A stretch of 37,586 nt of DNA, from assembly GCA_001319865.1 (NCBI GenBank), contig BBSL01000324.1:1-37586 (forward strand), read 5' to 3'. Numbering within the stretch: the first letter of the stretch is position 1; the number at the start of each line of letters is the position of its first letter. The DNA is from Burkholderia sp. E7m39 (lineage in GTDB: Bacteria > Pseudomonadota > Gammaproteobacteria > Burkholderiales > Burkholderiaceae). This document shows positions 8,018-15,946 of this stretch, in pieces. The notes beneath the pieces were generated by a model that worked only from the letters and a program-made list of their open reading frames with translations, was not told the origin of the DNA and did not search any database. The translations under genes were made by a program, and so were the position numbers.

Positions 8018-8176
8018 GTTCTCTTTTTTGCTGGTCATTTTTGTTCGAACATCACTGCCTGTCGCCCGACCCATTCGGCCGCTCGCGGCGCGCCGCCGGG
8101 CACTTCCGGCTCGCGCACGTAATTGCGCACCGGGCTGCTGATCGTGACTCAACTCATGCTTCGCACCGTCCAACAT

Positions 8177-8207
8177 CCTGATGCACCGATTACGTCGACG
8201 CATCAGG
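8177..8207. promoter_or_regulatory. Inverted repeat upstream of nadE
   Basis: CCTGATGC (8177-8184) and GCATCAGG (8200-8207) are perfect 8-bp arms, 15 bp apart. It could be an operator for nadE or for the divergent transpeptidase gene, or a cruciform-forming spacer. No regulator is encoded next to it. Confidence 0.4.
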
Positions 8208-8222
8208 TCAATCCCTGCGATT

Positions 8223-8234
8223 GACTCATGAGTC
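8223..8234. promoter_or_regulatory. 12-bp perfect palindrome GACTCATGAGTC
   Basis: A perfect palindrome inside TTGACTCATGAGTCTCAA, about 100 bp before nadE. A similar half (GACTCAACTCATG) appears about 75 bp upstream. This is consistent with an operator; the binder is unknown. Confidence 0.4.
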
Positions 8235-8331
8235 TCAACATTAGACCAGACAATGGCTGACGACGCACCCGATCCTGCAGACCATGCAATCATCGGCTTG
8301 CACATCACGACATCTTGCAAGGAGCACATGC

Positions 8332-9189
8332 ATGGACCAGCAGCAACGCATCGCGCGTCAGCGGCAGATCGCGGCCGAACTGCGCGTCGCCGATCATTTC
8401 GACGCCGCGCGCGAAATCGAGCGGCGCGTCGCTTTTCTCGCCGACTATCTGCGCGCGAACGGCCTGTCGGCCTACGTGCTCGGCATCAGCGGCGGCGTCG
8501 ATTCGTCGACGGCGGGACGTCTCGCGCAGCTTGCTGTCGAGCGCTTGCGCGGCGCGCACTACGACGCGCGATTCGTCGCGATGCGCCTGCCGCACGGCGT
8601 GCAGCACGACGAACAGGATGCGCAGCAATCGCTTGCTTTCATCCGCGCCGACGAAACGCTGAGCGTCGACATCCGCCCCGCTGCCGACGCGATGCTTGCA
8701 TCGCTCGCCGCGAGCGGCCTGCACTACGCCGACGAATCGCAACAGGACTTCGTGCATGGCAACATCAAGGCGCGCCAGCGGATGATCGCGCAGTACGCCG
8801 TGGCGAGCACGCGACGCGGCATCGTGATCGGCACGGACCACGCGGCGGAATCGGTGATGGGTTTCTTCACGAAGTTCGGCGACGGCGGCGCGGACGTGCT
8901 GCCGCTCGCGGGCCTCACTAAGCGGCGCGTGCGCGCGCTCGCCAAAGCGCTCGGCGCAAACGACTCGCTCGTTCACAAGGTGCCGACGGCGGACCTCGAG
9001 ACGTTGCGCCCGCAACGTCCCGACGAAGACGCCTACGGAATCCGCTACGACGATATCGACGACTTTCTCGAAGGCGCACCTGTCAGCGAAGCCGTGTTCG
9101 ATACCGTCATGCGCTTCTACGATGCAACACCGCACAAGCGCGCGTTGCCTTACACGCCGTTCGACCGACCGGCGCTAACCGAAGGGTAA
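8332..9189 (+). CDS. nadE: Ammonia-dependent NAD(+) synthetase
   Basis: A 285-residue NadE that adenylates nicotinate adenine dinucleotide and amidates it with ammonia, the last step of NAD synthesis in the cytoplasm. The PP-loop SGGVDS lies at 53-58 in YVLGISGGVDSSTAG. The family segments RLPHGVQHDEQDAQ, GNIKARQRMIAQYA and IGTDHAAESVMGFFTKFGDGG follow in order. The length matches the ammonia-dependent type (E. coli 275), and there is no N-terminal glutaminase domain. The start at ATG 8332 is set by AAGGAG 7 bases upstream; an overlapping ATG at 8328 is out of frame. It appears to be transcribed alone. Confidence 0.95.
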   Translation: MDQQQRIARQRQIAAELRVADHFDAAREIERRVAFLADYLRANGLSAYVLGISGGVDSSTAGRLAQLAVERLRGAHYDARFVAMRLPHGVQHDEQDAQQSLAFIRADETLSVDIRPAADAMLASLAASGLHYADESQQDFVHGNIKARQRMIAQYAVASTRRGIVIGTDHAAESVMGFFTKFGDGGADVLPLAGLTKRRVRALAKALGANDSLVHKVPTADLETLRPQRPDEDAYGIRYDDIDDFLEGAPVSEAVFDTVMRFYDATPHKRALPYTPFDRPALTEG

Positions 9190-9228
9190 TTGCCGAATTG
9201 CCTGACTGCCGGCGCGACGACCGCGCGC

Positions 9229-9507
9229 TCAGGAGGCGGGCTTGCGCGGCGGCGTCTCGTCGCCGCCGAACGGCACGGCACTGACCTGCAAATGGACGCC
9301 ACCCAGTTGCTTGCCGTTGAATTGCTGCGCGATCACGTCCGCGACATATGCATCGTCGGCCTCGACATCGACCTTTGCGTAAGCGTTCGGCGTGCCCTGC
9401 TCGAACACTTCGATGTCTTTTGCATAATGACCGAGTTCGTGGCCCAGAAAATCGCGGACCTCCTGCTCGGAACAGGATTCGGGAATGTTCCACACGATGA
9501 TCTTCAT
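9229..9507 (-). CDS. Small RNA-recognition-motif protein
   Basis: A 92-residue single-domain protein starting MKIIVWNIPESCSEQEVRDFL, which is an RNP2-like strand followed by the first RRM helix. NAYAKVDVEADD is at the RNP1 position; it lacks the usual aromatic pair and reads A-Y-A. The C-terminal tail is short and rich in Pro, Lys and Arg. It probably binds RNA or is a degenerate RRM used for protein contact. I chose ATG 9507 because GGGAG lies 10 bases upstream; a GTG at 9516 is also in frame. It is convergent with nadE (about 40 bp between stops). Confidence 0.75.
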   Translation of the reverse strand: MKIIVWNIPESCSEQEVRDFLGHELGHYAKDIEVFEQGTPNAYAKVDVEADDAYVADVIAQQFNGKQLGGVHLQVSAVPFGGDETPPRKPAS

Positions 9508-9611
9508 ACCCGCCACGCTCCCACTCGGTGGTGATCAGGTGGCGAACTGGAGATCAGCGCCGCGACCCGGTCGTGCAATTGTCGTACTTCCTTGTTGAAG
9601 CACGACTGCCA

Positions 9612-9650
9612 CTTCGGACTACCCCTTCGGACTACCCCTTCGGACTGCCA
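9612..9650. repeat. 13-bp tandem repeat, three copies
   Basis: Units CTTCGGACTACCC at 9612 and 9625 and CTTCGGACTGCCA at 9638, preceded by a partial copy ending GACTGCCA at 9611. It lies in the gap between the RRM gene and the small secreted protein gene. Confidence 0.85.
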
Positions 9651-9711
9651 CTTCCTTCGCCAGCGTAGCCAGATTCGTGTCGCGCAGCAAACGACAGGCT
9701 ATCGTGCCCGT

Positions 9712-10059
9712 TCAATCCGCGCGCTCGACGTTCGCCGCGCTCACCCACCACGCCATCTGACCCTTCGGCGCATGGACGAGCACGGCGGACGGATCGGCGA
9801 CACCATCGTCGGAGATTGCGCAGACATCGAGCCCATCCGGCAGATGCTTCACCGTGCCCGCATCCTGAAACAGCGCGAGGCGATGAGCGTCAATGGGATG
9901 CAACTGGCTGTAGACGTCGTAGCTGATCGCACCGGGCGTGTCGCCGCGAATCTGCAGCGCGCCGTCCTTGCCGCACGGCGACGTGGCCGCCCACGCGGCA
10001 TGACTTGCCGCGACCCAGCCGAGCGCGGCAACGACGCCGGCAATGCTTGATTTCTTCAT
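9712..10059 (-). CDS. Small secreted protein of unknown function
   Basis: A 115-residue protein with a clear signal peptide (MKKSSIAGVVAALGWVAASHA, cleavage near AWA). The mature part has two cysteines (SPCGKDG and LDVCAISD) that could pair, and ends in a tryptophan-containing strand (GQMAWWVSAANVERAD). I do not recognise the family. Translation starts at ATG 10059, with TGGAGA 7 bases upstream. It is the last gene of a leftward group headed by the S53 and S10 peptidase genes. It follows the HNH-like secreted protein by about 90 bp and could be co-transcribed with it. The two form a pair of small exported proteins. Confidence 0.65.
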   Translation of the reverse strand: MKKSSIAGVVAALGWVAASHAAWAATSPCGKDGALQIRGDTPGAISYDVYSQLHPIDAHRLALFQDAGTVKHLPDGLDVCAISDDGVADPSAVLVHAPKGQMAWWVSAANVERAD

Positions 10060-10147
10060 GTCGATTCTCCAGAAACTTGACGATCTGCCGTGCGCCGCGG
10101 CGTGCATACATCCCGGTTGAACGCGCCCGCTACCTGGGTACAGCGCC

Positions 10148-10759
10148 TCACGAACCATCGCCACCCGCGGCCGCCATGCCGCGATCGCCGTCGCACGGCG
10201 CGCTGCCAAAGCCCGCATAGTGCGCCGACCAGTTCCCGGCGATGGCGGCCTGTGCTTCGCTCAGCGTCATACGTCCTTCGCACACGCAGCGCTTGAGCTG
10301 CGCCGTCAGCAACGCCTTGCGGCGCTCGCCATGATGTCCGCCCCACGGCAAGAGACCGAGATTCTCCGGCGCATCCGGCGAGCCGCCGAGCACGATCGGC
10401 ACGCGGCGGTCGAGCGCATAGCGCGTGCCGAGTGCGGCATCGATACCGCGCTCGGCGAGCAACCGGTCCTTGTGCTCCATCATGTCGTCGAATGGAGGCG
10501 CAACCGTTTCGGCGTAGCCAGGCCGGCAAATCGTTGTGGCGATGTTCTGCTGCGTGACGCGTTCGTCGAGCATCGAGGCGTCTTGCGCGAGCGCAAACGC
10601 CGCATGCAGACTCACGCCCGCCGACAGCGCGGCCAGCGCGGCGCGGCGCACCCTTATCGTCCGTGCGCGACCCGCGAAACGGCGGACATCGCGGACGGCT
10701 GATTCGATTCGACTGATGCTATGCGTCCGTTCGGACACGTTCACCTTCCCTGCATTCAT
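10148..10759 (-). CDS. Exported HNH-like protein with altered motif
   Basis: Up to 203 residues with a signal-like segment (RRAALAALSAGVSLHAAFALAQ). The second half, YALDRRVPIVLGGSPDAPENLGLLPW followed by KALLTAQLKRCVCEGRMTLSEAQ and AIAGNW, follows the plan of a family of small HNH-type proteins (DHxVPLxLGG...NL, then a C-x-G-x-MTL-x-x-A-Q helix). The histidine of the usual DH pair is an arginine here (LDRRVP), so nuclease activity is doubtful. The start is uncertain: ATG 10759 has no ribosome site, whereas GTG 10738 follows GGGAAGG at about 5 bases. It lies between the S10 gene and the small secreted protein gene on the same strand. Confidence 0.6.
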   Translation of the reverse strand: MNAGKVNVSERTHSISRIESAVRDVRRFAGRARTIRVRRAALAALSAGVSLHAAFALAQDASMLDERVTQQNIATTICRPGYAETVAPPFDDMMEHKDRLLAERGIDAALGTRYALDRRVPIVLGGSPDAPENLGLLPWGGHHGERRKALLTAQLKRCVCEGRMTLSEAQAAIAGNWSAHYAGFGSAPCDGDRGMAAAGGDGS

Positions 10760-10972
10760 TAATCAGTACGCGCCTCCAAGGTGCGCGGCAGAGTTAATTC
10801 GCAAGGCAATTAAAACACACTCGACACCGCGGACGTAAATCCCGCGCACTTGAATTGCCACCGCTTTTCGATGCTTCGGGCATTGACGGCATCGCGATAA
10901 CGCCGCAAACCCGCTGCCCTGCCACACTGCGGGCCGCCGCAAACTCGGCGCGGCGGCCGCCAGAAACAGGCA

Positions 10973-12637
10973 TCAGTGCATCTTCTCTGCCGTAAGCGCC
11001 TGCAGCGCGCGCACGCGCCCGAGCGCTTCCGTGTTATGCACGGTCGAGTCGTACATTGCCGCGAGGTCCGCCTTCAACGCGGTACGCGACCCGCCGTCGA
11101 GATACACCATATGGCCCGACGGATAGAAACGCGCGGACAGGTTCTCCCGCACCTGCTGGCTCACGAGCGGCATCTGCTGCAAGTCGAGCACCGTCTGGTA
11201 GAACGGCGTGACGAAGTCGTAGAAGCCGTTCGCCGACAGCACTTTCAGGTCGGTGTTGAGCGCCATCACGGCGGCGAGGTCGCCTGCCGTGTACAGAATC
11301 ACGTTGCCTTTGCTGTCGACACCCTTCTGCTCGCCCGTCGGATCGATATGGCCGAAGTCCCAGAACTTGAACGCCTGATCGTTCAGATCGGTGAAAGCCG
11401 AATTCGACGTGAACTTCAGCTGCTCGTTCAGATAGACGTTCCACATCGTCGTGTAGACGCCCGTGACGGCCGTCATGGTCGGATCATTGCCGCCGGAGTT
11501 CGGATCGATCTTGCCTGCGATGCCCGTTTCGATCGCTGTCACGCGGCCGTCGTACGCGCCGAGCGCAAGCCCCTTCGACTTGAGCAGCGTAGTCAGGAAT
11601 AGCGAGTTGCCCCGGCTGTCGTAGCCGGCAATGTCGAGGCTCCACGCGAGCAGCGTGGTTTTGTCGATGCCCGTGTATTCGCTGAGCTTCTCGACGACGC
11701 TGTTGTCGGTGGTCGGAAACTTGCGCAGCGCGTTCAGGTAATCCGTGCGCGCGAACTGCGCGACCTCTTCGGCGAACTGGCCAAGATCCGTCGGCCGTGG
11801 CGCGATGCCGAGCTTCTTGTGATACCACGCGTCTGCGGCCGCCGTCGGCAGCGCGCCGACGGGATTGCCGGCCTGCGTGTAGTCGAGAATGGACGACTGC
11901 AGCGTGACACCGTTCAGATCGACGCCGTCCTCGTGCAGCTTGTACGCGAGCACGCAGCTGCGGGCCGTGCCGTACGACTCGCCGAACAGAAACTTCGGCG
12001 AATTCCAGCGATTGTTCTTGGTCAGAAAGCGCTTGATGAACTGCTTGATCGAATCCGCATCCTGATCGACGCCCCAGAAATCGCGGTTCTTGTGCGGCGC
12101 GATGGCAGCCGAATAGCCCGTGCCGACCGGGTTGATGAACACGAGATCGCTCTTGTCGAGCAGACTGTCGGCGTTGTCTTCCATCTGATACGGCGCGGGC
12201 GGCGTGAAGCCCGGCATCGACGTCTTGATGCGGCGCGGCGCGAACGAACCGAGCAGCACGAACACAGACGACGAGCCCGGTCCGCCGTTGTAGAAGAACG
12301 TGAGCGGCCGCGTCTCTTCCTTCTGGTTGTCCTGCGTGAACGCGACGTAGAACATCTTCGCGTTCGGCTGCGAACTGGACTGATCGACCGTCACGAGATG
12401 GCCGGCCGTCGCGGTGTAGTTGATCTTCTTGCCGTCGATCGTGATTGAGTGCTTCGTCACGGCGGCGTTTTCGGTGGCGTCCGTGACGGAATCGTCAGGC
12501 CCGTTGCCGTATGCGACGGGATCGAAGAACGGCTGATCTCCGGCCTTGTGGGGCACGCTCGCAGCCGATGTTTCATGCGCGGCGTGTGAATTGTGAGGCG
12601 ACTGCAAACTGCCGGAAGCTGATTCGGTATTCGTCAT
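10973..12637 (-). CDS. S10-family serine carboxypeptidase
   Basis: A 554-residue alpha/beta-hydrolase of peptidase family S10. The oxyanion segment is NGGPGSS (117-123), the nucleophile S221 is in FGESYGT, the acid D474 is in GFYDFVTPF, and the histidine H509 is in YPSGHMVYLD. All three triad residues are in their standard order. The family removes C-terminal residues from peptides, often at acid pH. The N-terminus is Ser/His-rich (MTNTESASGSLQSPHNSH) and shows no recognisable signal peptide, so location is open. It starts at ATG 12637 and lies 99 bp past the S53 gene on the same strand, suggesting an endopeptidase/exopeptidase pair. A long gap (213 bp) separates it from the next gene. Confidence 0.92.
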   Translation of the reverse strand: MTNTESASGSLQSPHNSHAAHETSAASVPHKAGDQPFFDPVAYGNGPDDSVTDATENAAVTKHSITIDGKKINYTATAGHLVTVDQSSSQPNAKMFYVAFTQDNQKEETRPLTFFYNGGPGSSSVFVLLGSFAPRRIKTSMPGFTPPAPYQMEDNADSLLDKSDLVFINPVGTGYSAAIAPHKNRDFWGVDQDADSIKQFIKRFLTKNNRWNSPKFLFGESYGTARSCVLAYKLHEDGVDLNGVTLQSSILDYTQAGNPVGALPTAAADAWYHKKLGIAPRPTDLGQFAEEVAQFARTDYLNALRKFPTTDNSVVEKLSEYTGIDKTTLLAWSLDIAGYDSRGNSLFLTTLLKSKGLALGAYDGRVTAIETGIAGKIDPNSGGNDPTMTAVTGVYTTMWNVYLNEQLKFTSNSAFTDLNDQAFKFWDFGHIDPTGEQKGVDSKGNVILYTAGDLAAVMALNTDLKVLSANGFYDFVTPFYQTVLDLQQMPLVSQQVRENLSARFYPSGHMVYLDGGSRTALKADLAAMYDSTVHNTEALGRVRALQALTAEKMH

Positions 12638-12736
12638 GATCGCTCCATCCCTTGCCTTGTACGTTTGCCCACCGTTGCGATGCGCTGATCGCCGCCGAAA
12701 GCACGGCGCCCCGACTACGAGCGCCCGCTGCCCAGA

Positions 12737-14296
12737 CTATAGAGCCGCCGCCACCTTCGCACCATTGGGGCTGCCCAGACCCGTGCAGGCATCCCAGCCC
12801 GCCGTGGCCGCGTAACTGCCGTTGTTGCCCTGCGTGATGTCGTTGCAGGCGCCCGCCGCCTTGTACAGCTTCGGATTGACGAAGCCGACAGGCGCACCCT
12901 TCGCGCCGTTGATGCGCGCGATCAGCGCAGCCCACAGCGGCGCGACGGCGCTGGTGCCGCCGACCACCGTATTGCTGCCGTCGACGATTACGTCGTAACC
13001 GGTGAGCGGCGATGCGTCGCCGGCGACGTCGGGCACGCCTCGCCCCGTCAGCGCGCGCTTGGCGCCTCGCACGCCGGAGGCGGACAGCCCTTCCTGCCAC
13101 GCCGGCACGGCGAAGGTGCCGCTCACGCCGCCGCCCGACGCGCCGCCGTTCGCGCCGTCGTTCCACACCACTTCGTGCGTGACCGTTTGCCCCGAGCCTT
13201 GCAGGCTGGTGCCGCCGCAGGCGAGCACGTACGGGCTCGAGGCGGGAAAGTCGACGTGATCGCCGCCATCGCTGACACCGTCATTCGAACCGCTGTCGCC
13301 CGATGCCGCGCAGACCGTCACGCCGATCGCCGCCGCCGATTGCAGCACGTCGTTGAAGGCGTTCATCGACTGCGCGGTCCACACGCTTTCCGGCGCGCCC
13401 CAGCTGATCGAAATTACCGACGGCTTGTTGGCCGTGTCGTGCACGGCGCGGCTGACGGCGTCGATGAAGCCGGCGTCGCTATTGGTCGTGAAATACACGG
13501 CGATCGACGCGCCCGGCGCGATCGCGCCCGCGATCTCGACATCGAGCGTGACTTCGCCGTCCGGCCCGTTCGGATCGCCCGTCGGATGGTTGCCGCCCTT
13601 GTCGACGCCGACGGCGACGACTTTCGGCGCCTGCACGCCGAGGCTGGAAAAATAGCTGTCGAGATCGGCTTTGCGGTAGCCGCCGCCGAGCTCGATGATG
13701 CCGATGCACTGCCCGCTGCCGTCGCCTTGCGGAAAGTGGTACAGCGACGCGAGCTGCAACGGCGTGAACGACGTCTGCTGCGCCCTGGCCGCCTGGAACG
13801 GCGGACGAATGCGGAAATGCGGCCGCGCCTGCGGGCGGTCGTCCAGGCCGAGCACCGCCTTCACGACGCCGTGCAGATCGTCGGGCAAGCTGATCGCGCC
13901 CGTACGGCCGCGAAAGCGGCCCATCGAGTGATGCTCGTAGTCGTGCAACTGAACGTCGAACGCCTTCTGGAACTGGTCGATGGAGCCGCCCAGCACGACG
14001 GTTCGCGCGGACGCGTCCTCCCTCACGACGGCCAGCCCATGCTGCGAAGCAAAGGCTTTGAGCTTCGCGACGTCGTCCGCCGACGCGCCAAAGCGCTGCT
14101 CCAGCTCTTCGCGCGTGAGCGGCCTGGCATCTGGCGCGCCCGCTTCGATCTTTTTCATCAACTGGTCGAACTGCTGTTCGTCCTTGCGGCGCAGCACGAC
14201 CACCACCTGAATCGCTTCCGACGGATCGCACTGCGCGACCAATTTCGAGCCCGGCGCGAGCTTGCGTTCACTGCCGGGCAAAGGGTGCTTCGTCAT
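12737..14296 (-). CDS. S53-family peptidase (sedolisin/kumamolisin type)
   Basis: A 519-residue pro-enzyme. Residues 1 to about 165 are a pro-kumamolisin activation domain (KLVAQCDPSEAIQVVVVLRR; ASQHGLAVVRED). The catalytic domain carries E248 and D252 (GEVTLDVEIAGAIAPG), the oxyanion D334 (ASGDSGSNDG) and the nucleophile S449 (VVGGTSAVAPLWAA). Their spacings (4, 82, 115) match kumamolisin almost exactly. The calcium site is DITQGNNG together with GWDACTGLGSPNG at the C-terminus. The family consists of acid endopeptidases that remove their propeptide autocatalytically. No classical signal peptide is visible. The start at ATG 14296 follows GGAGA at 8 bases; a longer open frame upstream is not protein-like. 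It is the first gene of the leftward peptidase group. Confidence 0.94.
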   Translation of the reverse strand: MTKHPLPGSERKLAPGSKLVAQCDPSEAIQVVVVLRRKDEQQFDQLMKKIEAGAPDARPLTREELEQRFGASADDVAKLKAFASQHGLAVVREDASARTVVLGGSIDQFQKAFDVQLHDYEHHSMGRFRGRTGAISLPDDLHGVVKAVLGLDDRPQARPHFRIRPPFQAARAQQTSFTPLQLASLYHFPQGDGSGQCIGIIELGGGYRKADLDSYFSSLGVQAPKVVAVGVDKGGNHPTGDPNGPDGEVTLDVEIAGAIAPGASIAVYFTTNSDAGFIDAVSRAVHDTANKPSVISISWGAPESVWTAQSMNAFNDVLQSAAAIGVTVCAASGDSGSNDGVSDGGDHVDFPASSPYVLACGGTSLQGSGQTVTHEVVWNDGANGGASGGGVSGTFAVPAWQEGLSASGVRGAKRALTGRGVPDVAGDASPLTGYDVIVDGSNTVVGGTSAVAPLWAALIARINGAKGAPVGFVNPKLYKAAGACNDITQGNNGSYAATAGWDACTGLGSPNGAKVAAAL

Positions 14297-14440
14297 GGCT
14301 CGATTCTCCGTTTGCGTGGCGAAGCCACACGATAGAAACACAACGGGCGCGCGACGGCCGCGTTGCACCGCGCCGCCGCGCAAGCAACAACAACAACAAC
14401 CGTCCGACAAATCGATTCGAACACAGTTCCGGCACGTCCG

Positions 14441-14464
14441 ACACCTGGCCGAATGGCCAGGTGT
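14441..14464. promoter_or_regulatory. Perfect 10-bp hairpin in the S53/DUF1993 gap
   Basis: ACACCTGGCC (14441-14450) and GGCCAGGTGT (14455-14464) pair perfectly around a GAAT loop. The element lies between divergent genes, so it is not a terminator of either. It could be an operator or mRNA leader structure. A short run of CAA repeats (about 14382-14400) lies nearby. Confidence 0.5.
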
Positions 14465-14578
14465 GCGCCGCGCAAGATTCGCGTTAGGCTGCTCCAGCAG
14501 CAATCAGGCTGCTGTTGCGTTACGCTATGCGACCGCGCGCCAGCAGAGCGCGCGCCACCCGGCATTCAAGGACCATCC

Positions 14579-15091
14579 ATGACCATTTCGATGTTTCAGG
14601 CATCCATTCCCGTGCTGATTCGCGGCCTCACGAACCTGCAGACCATTCTCGGCAAGGGTCAGGCGTACGCGGCAGAAAAGCAGATCGACCCGTCCGTGCT
14701 GACGGGCGCGCGTCTCTTTCCGGATATGCACCCGCTGGCCCGTCAGGTGCATATCGCGACGGATACTGCGAAAGGTTGCGCAGCACGGCTCGCCGGCGTC
14801 GAAGCGCCGAAGTACGACGACGTCGAATTCTCATTCGACGAACTCCACGCCCGCATTCAGAAAACGATCGATTATCTGAAGGAGTTTGGTGCCGCGCAGA
14901 TCGACGGATCGGAAACGCGCGTAGTTACGCTCAAGATGCGCACCGGCCCGGTCGAGTTCAACGGTTTGTCTTATCTGCTTGGGTTCGCGATGCCGAACTT
15001 TTATTTCCACATCACGACGGCGTACGACATCCTGCGTCATAACGGCGTCGAACTCGGCAAGCTCGATTTCCTCGGCAAGCCCAATAGCTGA
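14579..15091 (+). CDS. DUF1993 family protein
   Basis: A 170-residue helical protein matching DUF1993: MTISMFQASIPVLIRGLTNL at the start, then PDMHPLARQVHIATDTAKG, and a C-terminal PNFYFHITTAYDILRHNGVELGK-type segment with conserved histidines. The arrangement (H-rich, four-helix) resembles DinB-like metal-binding proteins, and the family is sometimes described as such; no activity is established from this sequence. Translation starts at ATG 14579 with AAGGA 7 bases upstream. A hairpin-like sequence (about 15126-15152, GCGAGG...CCTCGC) past the stop could end the transcript. It is divergent from the S53 gene. Confidence 0.85.
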   Translation: MTISMFQASIPVLIRGLTNLQTILGKGQAYAAEKQIDPSVLTGARLFPDMHPLARQVHIATDTAKGCAARLAGVEAPKYDDVEFSFDELHARIQKTIDYLKEFGAAQIDGSETRVVTLKMRTGPVEFNGLSYLLGFAMPNFYFHITTAYDILRHNGVELGKLDFLGKPNS

Positions 15092-15267
15092 CGCGCTGAC
15101 GCGAGCAGACGCACTGTTCAGCGATGCGAGGGCCGGCTATGGCCGACCTCGCGTGTCTGCCGGGTCTTGCATGCATCGCCAGGGATGGCGCTCGGGACGA
15201 AGCGGCCATGCTCCGCACAAGACGAAACCGGACCAAATCCCACGCAATCCGGTGGAACCCGTCGGAC

Positions 15268-15588
15268 TCAGACGCGCGGCTGGAACGCGATGACGCTCAT
15301 GCCCGCGAGCGTCAGCGCGACGCCAGCCAGGTCCCACGCGCTCGGGCGCACGTGATCGACGCACCACAGCCAGAGGATCGCGACGGCCACGTACACGCCG
15401 CCGTAAGCTGCGTAAACGCGGCCCGCAGCCGTGCCGTGAAACGTCAACAGCCACGCGAACAGCGCGAGGCTCAATGCGCCCGGCACCAGCAGCCACGCCG
15501 GGCCGCCGTCCTTCAGCCAGCGCCACGGCAGATAGCAGCCGACGATCTCGGCGACAGCCGTCACGACATACAGCAACAGGGTTTTCAT
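15268..15588 (-). CDS. YnfA/UPF0060 family small membrane protein
   Basis: A 106-residue, four-helix inner-membrane protein: MKTLLLYVVTAVAEIVGCYLPW at the start, GGPAWLLVPGALSLALFAWLLT in the middle, and the family signature GRVYAAYGGVYVAVAILWLW, ending DLAGVALTLAGMSVIAF. The length equals the usual 108 residues. The family is related to small multidrug-resistance exporters, but its physiological role is not settled. I chose ATG 15588 because it starts at the first helix. The longer open frame adds sequence unlike any signal. It is divergent from the DUF1289 gene. Confidence 0.9.
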   Translation of the reverse strand: MKTLLLYVVTAVAEIVGCYLPWRWLKDGGPAWLLVPGALSLALFAWLLTFHGTAAGRVYAAYGGVYVAVAILWLWCVDHVRPSAWDLAGVALTLAGMSVIAFQPRV

Positions 15589-15759
15589 CGGCAAGGGGTG
15601 AATGTGATCGGTCGAGGCAGGCGCGCAGCCAGCGGACTGCGGGCCCGTTTCAGCCCGGCAGTCTATCGCTTTTATTGACACAATCACTTTGCCCGCGCGC
15701 GGCGCGGCGTGCGACATTCCTGCTTGGTCCGCCTTTCACACTGTAACGAGCCATTCAGC

Positions 15760-15933
15760 ATGAGCGTCAAATCTCCCTGTATCGATGTCTGCAAGTTCGA
15801 CAGCAAGACCGGCTATTGTCTTGGCTGCATGCGCACCAAGGAAGAATGCAAAGGCTGGAAAGCGATGAAGGACAAGCATCGTCGCAAGATCATCGGCCAG
15901 AAGTCGGAGCGCGCTGCGATGATTCGCAAGTGA
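15760..15933 (+). CDS. DUF1289 family cysteine-rich protein
   Basis: A 57-residue protein with the family pattern SPCIDVCKFDSKTGYCLGCMRTKEEC: four to five cysteines spaced as in a small metal or Fe-S binding fold, followed by a basic helix (KDKHRRKIIGQKSERAAMIRK). It starts at ATG 15760 without a strong ribosome site; the start is set by homology to the short family length. The function is unknown. The basic tail suggests contact with nucleic acid, which is inference. It is convergent with the LysE-type exporter gene, 13 bp between stops. Confidence 0.88.
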   Translation: MSVKSPCIDVCKFDSKTGYCLGCMRTKEECKGWKAMKDKHRRKIIGQKSERAAMIRK

Positions 15934-15946
15934 GACCTGCAGCCGC

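Larger units (their letters stand above)
8018..8331. other. Intergenic region between ldt-type gene and nadE
   Basis: A 314-bp divergent gap without a convincing gene. It holds two inverted repeats close together near the nadE side (8177-8207 and 8223-8234, listed separately). The rest is GC-rich with nothing recognisable. Confidence 0.6.

Noticed and set aside
14382..14400. CAA trinucleotide run as a phase-variable repeat
   Set aside because: Only about six units, not in a coding region, and not placed between promoter elements that I can identify.
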